Shown piece by piece: positions 1 through 9,900 of a DNA stretch of 64,000 bases. The stretch comes from Chrysoperla carnea (lineage: Eukaryota; Arthropoda; Insecta; Neuroptera; Chrysopidae), in assembly GCF_905475395.1 (NCBI RefSeq), contig NC_058339.1, positions 17,678,001 to 17,742,000 of the forward strand. The letters run 5' to 3'. The notes under the pieces are model-generated. The model was not told the DNA's origin. It worked only from the letters and a program-made list of their open reading frames with translations, and made no database searches. The stretch's first letter is position 1. Each line of letters starts with the position of its first letter. The position numbers and the translations under genes were made by a program.

Positions 1-1075
1 TTACATTTCGAAACTTTTTCCGTTATATCATTTATTGTTGGAAATGGGTAGCACTCTGGGATAGTTATTTTATTTAAGTTTCTAAAATCGATGCAAAGCC
101 TTGATTTTCTTCCATCTTCTTTTTTATATGCGAGTGTTACCGGTGATGCGAACGGTGAATCAGATTCCTCTATTAGATCGGATGCTAGTAACTTCTGTAC
201 TTGATCTTTGATTTCACGTTCATCTGGTATAGAACATTTATAAGGGCGGACCGTAACATATTCATCTCTCATTAACTTTATTTCGGCCTCTCTAGACTTT
301 ACTTTACCGACATCAAATTTATTTTTGGCAAAAATTTTCTTGTGATTTTCAATAATATTTAAAAGTTCTACTTTTTTTTCATATCCATCTATGTGATCTA
401 ATTTAGGTTTGAACTGATTTTCATTAGTTTCTTCTTGATGGTAAATTCTAATATTTTCAGTGTTTTTCTCTTCTTTTTCATTTTCATTGATTTTACCTTC
501 TTTATTAAAATTTTTAACATCTTTATTATCTTCTTTCTTTACATCTCTATTATCTTCTCTCTTTACATCTCTATTATCTTCTTTATTGACATCTTTATTA
601 TCTTCTTTCTTTACATCTATATTATCTTCTTTATTTTCATTTGTAATTATTTTGTTAGAAATTTCACAAGATTTCTTCTGATTTTGATTACTTCTTATTT
701 GGAGCATCTCATCATTTTTAGGTTTTTGGTATATGTTTAAATTCTCGTCTTGAATTAGTTTAAATTTTTTAATAGCATCTAAACCTAGTAACAGGTCATA
801 AGAAAATTCTGAATTTTTAACTACAAAAGTATTCAAATTGTTTGTAATATTTCCAATTTTAAGCTTTATGTTTGCCCGGGCCGAACTAAAATTGAAACCA
901 TTAATTGTCTTGAATGCAGTGTTATGCTTTAACAAACTTGTTTTTAATACATCTACAACTCTTTGATTAATTAGACTCACGTTAGATCCTGAGTCATACA
1001 CTGCTTTTATTTTCATTTTATCATCAATAATTACGTTTACATGAATTAATGGAATCAAATTATCCGGGCTCTCTA
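1..1075 (-). CDS. pol: Pol polyprotein, N-terminal part: aspartic protease then reverse transcriptase (partial)
   Basis: The frame begins in the -1 phase at the gag stop and is open to base 1, about 358 codons. First comes a retroviral-type aspartic protease: the catalytic DSG motif (Y-DSGS-NVSLIN) is encoded at 987-995, followed about 60 residues on by a hydrophobic stretch with LLLGLDAI, matching the usual flap-to-helix spacing. A charged linker follows, with five copies of the octapeptide KEDNxDVx. Then the fingers of a Gypsy-type reverse transcriptase appear, with SPFASPVTLAYKK and LCIDFRNLNK. The YxDD catalytic box is not reached before the window ends. It is probably translated as a Gag-Pol fusion by -1 frameshifting and then cleaved by its own protease. 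There is no start codon at the join, which supports frameshifting. Confidence 0.9.
515..632 (-). repeat. 24-bp coding minisatellite in pol linker (5 units)
   Basis: Five tandem 24-bp units encode the octapeptide KEDN(K/R/I)DV(K/N) between protease and reverse transcriptase. The unit length is a multiple of three, so gain or loss of units leaves the frame open. It lies in the spacer between two enzymatic domains, where length change should be tolerated. Confidence 0.85.
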
Positions 1076-2224
1076 GTTTAAAGAATTTTGGTCAATTTCC
1101 ATTTTCATCATTTCAGCCTCATTTTCTGAATCAGATTTCGTTTCAATTAAATTAGATTCTTTTTTCTGAGCGTACAGTATTTTATTTCGGCATTCGTTAG
1201 AGGGATGAAATCGATTTTTCCAACCAAGAGCTTCACACATGTAGCATGGTTTTTTCAAGGGTATATCAATTTGTTTCTTTTTAGTCGATTCTCCTAATTT
1301 TGTTTTTTCATGCCGATTATCATATGGTTTATTTTCTTTCGAACGTTTATTATATTGACCATCTAGCTTTCGGAGTTCATTGTATAATTTTTTTATAGTG
1401 TTAATGTCTTCGCGATCTAGCTCATCTTGAACTTGAGATGGTAAACCCATTACAATCAAGTTTATTCTGGAACTCATAGTACTATCACTTTCTACTTCTA
1501 AACATAAATTTTCTTTTGTTAAAGCGTAATCGATCAATGAGCCGCCTAAGTATTTATAGGTATATGCTTTTCTGACAGCTGTCCAACCTTTGTCAATAAA
1601 AATGGAAAAAAATGAATTTCGCCATTCAGACCAATTAGTTAGACCAAATTTTTTCAAATTTCCTTCATACCAGTGTTTGGCCGATCCAGCGACAAAAAAT
1701 CGTAAAGCTTCAATCATCTGGGTACCACTTTTTATTTTATTTCGGTCACATTCACTTTCAAATTTAGAAAACCACTCAGAAGGGTTTTGTGTTTTGTCAT
1801 ATTTATCAAGAACAAACTTCTTTTCTATATTTTGCAATTTTATCTCATCTTTGTCATTTAATTTTAATTCTAATTCCTTGATTCTTTTAATTAAAAAATT
1901 TTCTTCTTGGAGTTTTTCACTCACATCAAAAAAAACTACAGATTCCTGTAACGGATAGTTTTTGTAGCTAAGGTTTCCATCTTCATCAAAATATTCTTTT
2001 TTCAAATCCTCATCTAATTTAATGCCAATTTTTCGGAAACCATTAATCGGTTTAATAGCAGCAATTGCACTTTTAATGGTGGTTTTTGATGATAATACCT
2101 TATGTTCATATAAATTTTTATGTTCATCTGGTAAGCTAAACCATAACCGCTTATCTTCGGATAGTCCAGCTAATTCAAAATATTCATCGCTTCTTCTTAT
2201 TAAGTGGACAAACAATTTTTCCAT
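1073..2224 (-). CDS. gag: Gag-like capsid/nucleocapsid protein of Gypsy element
   Basis: Intact 383-residue frame with a good start context (AAG ATG G). The N-terminal third has no recognised domain and ends in a Lys/Glu-rich, probably coiled-coil segment around residues 105-135. Residues about 145-290 resemble the retrotransposon gag domain: WFSKFESECD, an ALRFFVAGSAKHWYEG block and a helical C-lobe. Near the C-terminus is a single unusual zinc knuckle, C327-x2-C330-x9-H340-x4-C345, instead of the usual CX2CX4HX4C. A basic stretch precedes it (residues 295-325) and an acidic tail follows. The protein should assemble the particle that packages the element RNA. The stop overlaps the frameshift site leading to pol. 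Confidence 0.92.
   Translation of the reverse strand: MEKLFVHLIRRSDEYFELAGLSEDKRLWFSLPDEHKNLYEHKVLSSKTTIKSAIAAIKPINGFRKIGIKLDEDLKKEYFDEDGNLSYKNYPLQESVVFFDVSEKLQEENFLIKRIKELELKLNDKDEIKLQNIEKKFVLDKYDKTQNPSEWFSKFESECDRNKIKSGTQMIEALRFFVAGSAKHWYEGNLKKFGLTNWSEWRNSFFSIFIDKGWTAVRKAYTYKYLGGSLIDYALTKENLCLEVESDSTMSSRINLIVMGLPSQVQDELDREDINTIKKLYNELRKLDGQYNKRSKENKPYDNRHEKTKLGESTKKKQIDIPLKKPCYMCEALGWKNRFHPSNECRNKILYAQKKESNLIETKSDSENEAEMMKMEIDQNSLN
1076..1082 (-). promoter_or_regulatory. Probable -1 ribosomal frameshift slippery site (T TTA AAC)
   Basis: On the minus strand the last sense codons of gag read TTA AAC, preceded by T and followed at once by the gag TAG stop. T TTA AAC is a canonical X XXY YYZ heptamer. 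Slipping back one base gives TTT AAA CTA GAG and enters the pol frame, which stays open to the window edge. No obvious stem-loop was worked out downstream. The heptamer and the frames are seen directly; its use in frameshifting is inferred. Confidence 0.75.
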
Positions 2225-2962
2225 CTTAAATGATTGTAATTTAATTTGTAAGTTATTAATTTATTGAATAAATAACGAGATTGTATTTAATCCTGAAAGG
2301 AATATATTGACAAAATTATATAAAGGAATTACACTAAATTTACAAACAAAAACATACCTGAAAGGAATAAATTAAATTACAACGTTATTTAATAGAATGT
2401 CCACTAATAAACGTTTATGATTCTAACACAATATAAATTATAAAAATCTTTAGTTCAGGTATGTCAATTGAAACAAAAGTAAACAATTATATCACTATGG
2501 AAGTGATAATAATTTACAAACATTTGCAAAAAAAAATTTGTATTCAATGTTAAAAAGGTGTGTTTTAAGAGCAGAGATAAAAATATTGCATATTATGCTT
2601 GTTTTCCGCTAAACAAAAGCAAAACAGAATCTCTAGTTGAAAAATAACAAAACTGCCACTTTTTACAAACTTTTTTAAGACTGGCAATGTAACAACCATT
2701 ACAGTTTCAGTTGTGTTTTTCAACAAAAACTCAACTGTCCGTTTAGTGGAAAAACGGCATTATATTGTAATCATTCCGTCATGTTCACGAAAATAAGATA
2801 ATTATATTATTACAGCAGCACACGTATCTACATTTGGGAAAAGAAATTTTAAGCATCTGATGGTTGGCTTGGTAAGGTGTAGCTACGAACAAGTTTAAAC
2901 TTTTCGTCCCGATATATTAGACTTAATATTCAACTTTTCTTAGATATTGGATCCAGGATGTA
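2225..2962. other. Region upstream of gag: leader and possibly 5' LTR, unresolved
   Basis: The 5' leader and LTR of the Gypsy element should lie here. CCTGAAAGGAATA occurs twice about 65 bases apart, near 2290 and 2358. I found no convincing TG...CA boundary with an adjacent tRNA-complementary primer-binding site, so no LTR is annotated. Confidence 0.4.
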
Positions 2963-3054
2963 ATGGAAAATTTTTTTGAATCCCATCGAGAATTAACGTT
3001 TAGTCCGAGTATACGACAAAAAATAAAAATTTTTAAATTCTATCCGAATCAACC

Positions 3055-3270
3055 ATGGCGAAAATTGTTCGTTTTGCTACGTATTTTAACCACCCTTGCG
3101 ATCACAAATGTTTAAGTGTTTTTAACGGCAAAAAAATGGTAGTAAATTTAAATCATTTGCCCGATCGTGTAGTTACAGGTAGGCATTTAGTATCTATTAG
3201 ATAACAAACAACAAGAAAACTGATATTTAATTCTTCCTCAGACGTACAACAAATTAAGGATAATCTATAA
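3055..3270 (+). CDS. Possible small two-exon gene, 50 residues, unknown function
   Basis: Exon 1 (3055-3178) starts at ACCATGG, an excellent start context, and is open for 41 codons plus one base. It ends at ACAG/GTAGGC. A 63-bp intron (3179-3241) contains CTGAT and a pyrimidine-rich TTCTTCCTCAG acceptor. Exon 2 (3242-3270) keeps the phase and ends in TAA after nine codons. The product has residues HPCDHKC near the middle and no signal peptide or membrane segment. I do not recognise the family. A second frame of 50 codons (2963-3115) overlaps exon 1, so at least one of the two is fortuitous. Splice sites and phase are seen; expression is inferred. It could be a chance frame or a repeat fragment. 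Confidence 0.3.
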
Positions 3271-3894
3271 AAAAAATTGAATAATTTTGATAATATTTAA
3301 CCCGTATGGGAGTGAATAGGCACCTTTTGCATTTTTAATTTAATAAAAAAGAAGTATATTTTACGCGTTTTAAACAGCTCTGGTTTCCCGAGAGCTTTTA
3401 GCATTTTATTAACCATATTTTTTTAATGGTTTGACCTCGTCAACCCATTCACAATATTATATATATAATTTTTCTAAGTTTCTAAGTCGAGTACTATATT
3501 TTTTCGAGTTACTTTTAAACATGAATATTTACGAACTTTTAATTTTTTTTTTAATATTTCATACTAAAGACTTTACACTATTGTGAAACTCAATTTTCAC
3601 TATTGTGAAAATTGTCAAAAAATTATGATTTTTTGACAATTGCACTACTTGAAAAAATATAAAGTACTCGACTTGGAACCTTAGAAGAATTCCGAGCGAC
3701 CTTTCAATATTAAAATTTCGACTTGAAATTTTCAAGAACTTCATAATTTCCTCAAAAAGAGAAAAAAAATTTAAAACAAACAAAAATCCGGTTTTCGACG
3801 TGATCTCTACTATACTATTTAATGATCCAGATTCTTCAAAAATTAATAAAAACATAATTCGATGAATTAAACATCTCAAGTCTGGATTTTATAT
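3271..3894. other. AT-rich non-coding stretch
   Basis: I see no convincing gene. A hyphenated repeat of CACTATTGTGAAA occurs near 3588-3611, with short palindromes around AAAATTGTCAAAAAATTATGATTTTTTGACAATT. Confidence 0.4.
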
Positions 3895-4795
3895 CTCAAA
3901 AAGTCGTAGAATTATGTTAAACGTGGAACTATCGTTTACAAAAAATGTTAAAATTGCAAATATAAATACCTTCATTTTTGTCGATTCGAATTTTCAAATT
4001 AATTTACACAGGATAATTGAATAAGTAACTTTTTATTTTTTCCAATACATATTTTAATAATGTTTTCCAGCACAAGTCATTTTTAAAAGTGCAAGTAAAA
4101 TTTTTTTTTAAATTTATTTTGTATTTAATCATCAGAAATATGTAAAAGGATATTCTAATAACGGATGAAATGATGGATATAAGTTTGAAAGGAAATATTA
4201 ATCATGTTTGAGTGTTTATCTCTCTCATTAAATGTTATCATAATCACTTTCATTAAATGTTATCACTTTTTATCCGAGTGCCCCAGAAGGAGGTTATGTA
4301 TGTATAAATAATAATGGTTAGTCGATATGAATGCCTTTGTCTTCCATAAAGAACTTTTGATTGAAACTTTTTTTAATAGTATTAATAGTTGAGATTCATT
4401 TGAATTTGGTGTATTTATTATAACATGCATAAAAATTCATTTCAATTGTTAGAAAACATGCGCAAAGTCTTCAACTGTACGTCAGCAATTTATTTATATA
4501 AATATAAATAATGACCAAGATGGTAGAAATCGTCACGTAAGCATGTGAAAAATGATGCGCGTCATATGGATGGAGACCACTATATGCTCAACTTCTAGAC
4601 ACTAACCAAATTCATTGTCATTCTATTTTCTGTCAAACGAACAACAATTTATGAGTGTAAGTTATTTAATAAATTATTATAATTATGTAGTTAGTATCTT
4701 ATTTTAGGTGAGCAATCAAAAACAAATTATATGTTTATTACAGATTTAGAAAAGCAAGTTAATAAAATTGTATAAAATTTTATATTTGCTTTGTA
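3895..4795 (+). repeat. Dispersed repeat, copy 1 (flanks LRR gene on its 3' side)
   Basis: Aligns by eye with 10730-12255 and, for its last part, with 19500-19650. Shared landmarks are AAAATTGCAAATATA, CACAAGTCATTTTTAAAAGTG, GGATATTCTAATAACGGATG and TATCCGAGTGCCCCAGAAGG. This copy lacks the hAT insertion present in copy 2, so it shows the empty-site sequence. It has no coding potential. Whether it is a mobile element or a segmental duplication around the LRR locus is open. Confidence 0.75.
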
Positions 4796-6435
4796 AGTCT
4801 CGTAAGAAATTTTGTTGCTAACGTAGGTCCCACGGCCACAGTTTTTTCAAATTTTGGTCTGTATTTGTTATTGCAATAATATTGCCATGGTTGACTGCTG
4901 CCGCCCTTTTCTTGTTTTACGAAATTTTCCTATTTTTGCATTGAACAATTTACTGGAACGAATTCTCTAAACAATATTTCCAAACAGGTGTTTGCTTTTG
5001 ACAACAACTTATATAAAGTGTTAAAGTGTTTCTCCATCCGTCATCAGTTACGAATTCAAGGTGAAGGTTTTACATGATCCTGGAGATAAGAAGTAAATTC
5101 AGGGTGTTTCAATGATTCCCTCTCTCGAGCTCATCATTTTTGTTAAGAAGGTTTAGATGTGATATCAGAGCTATGAAATTACTGATTAAAATCATCCAAA
5201 TGTATATCCTATACACTGGTTAATATTTAAAATCTCTGATCGTATAGATTAACAGCTTATGCACATGCATACGAATTTGGTATGGACTAGATAAGCGACT
5301 GAAGTCTCATTTGGTATATCTACGTGCATTAAAATTCTATCAACCATAACTTTCATAATATGTCGATAGAAAAGAAAAATATTCTTTGTTTTTCAAACTT
5401 ATCACAGCGTAAGAAAGCTAAAAAAAAAAAAAAAAACAAAACAACATAAATATAACTTTTGCGTTTATTTGAAATTGATAATTATTGACTAGGAATGTTT
5501 TTTTATAAACAGTTAAGGCGATGTTTACGAAACGTTATGAGTACAATAACATCCCAGCTCAGTGTGTATTTACTACATATTCACTATAATTTATATTATA
5601 TGTGTATGCATATAATATGAAATGCGATTTGTCTTTGTGTAAACTATAATCTGTTTTTTAGTGATAAGCCGTATCATATTTATGATACATAAGCAATTTT
5701 CTTTATAGTTTGTTATAAGTCTGTGATGGTTAGTTATTTGTGTGAATCAGTGGTAACGGTTAGTTTCTATCCATCTATTTTCAAAATTTCTAAGGATTTT
5801 CTAAACAAATATAAAATATTTAAATTTCTAATAGACGAAACTCAAGACTAAAAATTAGTCGGAATTTGGAAGCTACCAAAAAAAAATCCATATTTTATTG
5901 CGAAAATTTCCCGTTTTGATAATCAATCAGAGACATGTCAAATATATATTGTCCTTTAGTTGGGTGCATATGATAAACACTTCCATATTAATTTATTTTG
6001 AGACCTTTTCCTTCCAATTTTAGTTGCATATGCTAATAATGGTGTGAAAAAAAAATTAAAATATGGCTTATAACATTTATTTATTAATACAATTGCAATT
6101 GCAAAGATGTGAGTAACGGCATACTAAATAATACATTTATTAAAAAACTAAAAAATCCGGTAACGCAGGAGCTGCGTCAACTAAGCGAATAATCACATTT
6201 CATTTAAAAAAGTATATGAAAGAAATTATAATTATCAAGATAATAGGTATTCTGGTTTTAAGTTGTAAGCCCCCAAGTAGCAAAGTTTTATTTGGAATGT
6301 TTCACTATTAAATTTATAGCTTCTTCAGACTAGACTATTAATAATTTTTAAAAAAATTTTAAAACCTTGCTATCAAAGTTTTGTTAATTAGTGCTTATTT
6401 CTTTGATCCTTAATAGATGTTATCCTGAGAATAGA
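4796..6435. other. AT-rich non-coding stretch
   Basis: No supported gene. A run of about 17 A lies near 5420-5436. GTAACGCAGGAGCTGCG near 6160 recurs in a similar form near 36140 (GTAACACAGGAGCTGCG), both followed by a TAAGCGAAT block, indicating another low-copy dispersed repeat. Confidence 0.4.
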
Positions 6436-6932
6436 AGATTTTGTGGTTGATAAAGATTGTGTATATTCAAGTTGCATCGCCCCAATAATTAAAAAAAGGT
6501 CTGAAGTCAAAATTGGGACTTGTTTTGATTGTCACGATTCTCATCCGACTTCTAAGGAAATTCATCAATCTATTACATTTCATAATCAATCTCGAAAACT
6601 AATGGAGAAAGAAAAAAACGCATAAATAGGATCAATTAAATAAATTTTCGTACGTACATAATCAAACATTTTTAAGGAATAGGAAATAAATATGGACAAG
6701 ATCCCCTTTATTGTAGTTTTATAAAGTATAAACTTTTGTAAAGTACCAACTTTTTTTCTTTCTCTATCAGCTTTCGAGATCGATTATGAAATATAATGCA
6801 TTGATAAATGACTTTAGAAGTCGGATAAGAATAGAGGCAATCAAAACAAGTCTCAATTTTGACTTCAGAACTTTTTTAGTTGCAAGGACGATGACACGTG
6901 AATATACACAATCCTTACCAACCGCAAAAACT
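6436..6932. repeat. Inverted repeat, ~184-bp arms with ~130-bp spacer, next to LRR gene 3' end
   Basis: Arms 6436-6619 and 6750-6932 are reverse complements with roughly 80 percent identity by eye. Matching blocks include GATTGTGTATATTCA, GACTTGTTTTGATTG, CCGACTTCTAA and GAGAAAGAAAAAAA. The right arm ends about 30 bp from the LRR stop codon. The left arm carries a 60-codon frame that opens with GTG, not ATG, and is not called as a gene. It may be a foldback element or a locally duplicated segment; an RNA copy would form a long hairpin. Confidence 0.8.
6707..6712 (-). terminator. Candidate polyadenylation signal AATAAA for LRR gene
   Basis: On the minus strand AATAAA lies about 250 bp beyond the LRR stop codon, inside the spacer of the inverted repeat. 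If used, one arm of the inverted repeat would sit in the 3' UTR and the other outside the transcript. In an AT-rich region this hexamer is common by chance. Confidence 0.35.
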
Positions 6933-6962
6933 TTTCAAGGAATTATGATATAAATAACAAAA

Positions 6963-9900
6963 CTAGAGCTTAATCTGTTTTTGGCACTCGATACCAAGAA
7001 TAGCAGGTTTTGTTAAAATTTTCTCCATACTTGTGACTCTTATTCCATATTGTTTAGTAAATAAAATATCAGTTGCTAGCTGAATACAACTCTGTAAATT
7101 ATGACCTAAGCTAATTGTCTTGTGATTACAATGCGAAAAATCCTTACAGATAATTTTTGTAATTATTTGTTGTCCATGGGAATACATTTTATTCCCGTCA
7201 AGAATTAATTGATGTAGGGAATTTAAATAAATAAAAATCTCAGATTCAATGGACACAATTTCATTAAACGAAACATTTAACATTTCCAATTCATTTATAT
7301 CCATCAATTTATTTAATTGGAAGTCAACTAATTTATTAAATGATAAATCTAAATTTTTTAAATTAAACAAACCTGCGAAACTACCAAATTCAAATAAAGA
7401 TAAATTATTTTTTGATAATATTAATGTTTCAAGGTTATTCAAACCAATAAACATTCCGATTGGTAGAGCATTTATCTGATTATTTGACAAATCTAGATGC
7501 AGTAAATTATATAAAGTTGAAATATTTATATGAATTATGTCAGATAAATCATTAAATGATAAATCTAAACTTCGTAAGTTATTTGCATTATTAATAAATA
7601 CCGATGTTAATTTGTGATTTGATAAATCTAAATGTTCTAAACTTTCTGTATTATCAATATGTATTGATGTTAATTTGTGATTGGATAAATCTAAGCTTCG
7701 TAAGCCATTTGCATTTTGAATAGATATCGATGTTAAATTGTTGTTTACTGAATTTAAATTTTGTAAATTATTCATATCATTAATAAATATTGAAGTCAAG
7801 TTGTTATTTGATAAATCTAAACTATGTAATCTATCTGTATTTTGAGAAAAGCTTTCACTTTCAAAAGTACGTAATTTGTTATTTGATAATATTAATGTTT
7901 CTATAGAATTTAATCCATGAAACACTCCATTTGGAAGCACTTCAATTTGATTATTCGATAAATTTAACATATTTAAAAATGATAAATCAGAAAAGCATCC
8001 GTGTTGGAAAGCACTTAATTTATTATTGCTTAGAATTAATGTATTTAAATGATATAAACCAGTGAATACGGTATTTGGTATTTGTTTAATATTATTGTTT
8101 GACAAATCTAAGTGTAGTAAATCATGTAAACCAGTAATATTTACATGAATTATGTCAGATAAATCATTAAATGATAAATCTAAGCTTCGTAAGCTATTTG
8201 CATTATTAATAAATACCGATTTTAACTTGTGATTTGATAAATCCAAATGCTCTAGCCTTTCTGTGTTATCAATATGTATTGATGTTAATTTATGATTTGA
8301 TAAATCTAAGCTTCGTAAGCTATTTGAATTTTGAATAGATATTGATGTTAGATAATTGTTATTGACTGAATTTAAATATTGTAAGCTATTCATATTATTA
8401 ATAAATATTGACGTTAAGTTGTTATTTGATAAATCTAAACTATGTAAGCTATCTGTATTTTGAGAAAAGCTTTCACTTTCAAAAGTACGTAATTTGTTAT
8501 TTGATAATATTAATGTTTCTATAGAATTTAATCCATGAAACACTCCATTTGGAAGCACTTCAATTTGATTATTCGATAAATTTAACATATTTAAAAATGA
8601 TAAATCAGAAAAGCATCCGTGTTGGAAAGCACTTAATTTATTATTGCTTAGAATTAATGTATTTAAATGATATAAACCAGTGAATACGGTATTTGGTATT
8701 TGTTTAATATTATTGTTTGACAAATCTAAGTGTAGTAAATCATGTAAACCAGTAATATTTACATGAATTATGTCAGATAAATCATTAAATGATAAATCTA
8801 AGCTTCGTAAGCTATTTGCATTATTAATAAATACCGATTTTAACTTGTGATTTGATAAATCCAAATGCTCTAGCCTTTCTGTGTTATCAATATGTATTGA
8901 TGTTAATTTATGATTTGATAAATCTAAGCTTCGTAAGCTATTTGAATTTTGAATAGATATTGATGTTAGATAATTGTTATTGACTGAATTTAAATATTGT
9001 AAGCTATTCATATTATTAATAAATATTGACGTTAAGTTGTTATTTGATAAATCTAAACTATGTAAGCTATCTGTATTTTGAGAAAAGCTTTCACTTTCAA
9101 AAGTACGTAATTTGTTATTTGATAATATTAATGTTTCTATAGAATTTAATCCATGAAACACTCCATTTGGAAGCACTTCAATTTGATTATTCGATAAATT
9201 TAACATATTTAAAAATGATAAATCAGAAAAGCATCCGTGTTGGAAAGCACTTAATTTATTATTGCTTAGAATTAATGTATTTAAATGATATAAACCAGTG
9301 AATAAGATATTTGGTATTAGTTTAATATTATTGTTTGACAAATCTAAGTGTAGTAAATCATGTAAACCAGTAATATTTAAATGATTAATTTCAGAAAAAT
9401 TGTTAAATGATAAATCTAAACTTCGTAAGTTATTTGCATTATTAATAAAAATCGATTTTAATTTATGATTTGATAAATCTAAATGTTCTAATCTTTCGGT
9501 ATTATCAATATGAATCGAGATTAATTTGTGAATAGAGAAATCTAAGTTTCGTAAGCTATTTGCATTTTGGATAAATACCGAGGTTAAGTTATTATTTTGT
9601 AAATATAAATTTTCTAAATTATTTGTATTATCAATGTATATCGATGTAAGCTTGTGATTGGACAAATCTAAGGTCCATAAGTAATTGGCATTTTGAATAA
9701 ATATCGAAGTTAAGTTATTATTTGCTACATTTAAATAATGTAAGCTATTCGTATTATTAATAAATATCGATTTTATGTTGTTGTTTGATATATCTAAATT
9801 ATACAAACTATCCAAATTATCAATAAAAATTGTTGTTAATTTATTAAATGTTAAATTTAAATATTTCAACTCAACATTATCAGTAATTGATATATTACTT

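Larger units (their letters stand above)
1..2224 (-). mobile_element. Ty3/Gypsy LTR retrotransposon, 5' half (runs off left edge)
   Basis: Minus-strand element with gag, protease and the beginning of reverse transcriptase in the Gypsy order. Gag is uninterrupted, and pol is open without a stop from the frameshift site to base 1, so this copy looks young and may be intact. The rest of pol (RNase H, integrase) and the 3' LTR would lie outside the window. The 5' LTR and primer-binding site should lie above 2224, but I could not fix their ends. No env gene can be judged from this part. Gypsy membership is inferred from the order and the RT motifs. Confidence 0.9.

Noticed and set aside
2225..3000. 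5' LTR and primer-binding site of the Gypsy element
   Set aside because: Several TG...CA and CCA combinations were considered, but none gave a convincing boundary, and the second LTR is outside the window for comparison.
2963..3115. 50-codon frame overlapping the two-exon candidate
   Set aside because: Poorer start context and no splice signals in frame; kept only as a warning that one of the two frames is fortuitous.
6443..6625. 60-codon frame with several Cys
   Set aside because: Starts with GTG, lies wholly in one arm of an inverted repeat, and the frame is broken in the other arm.
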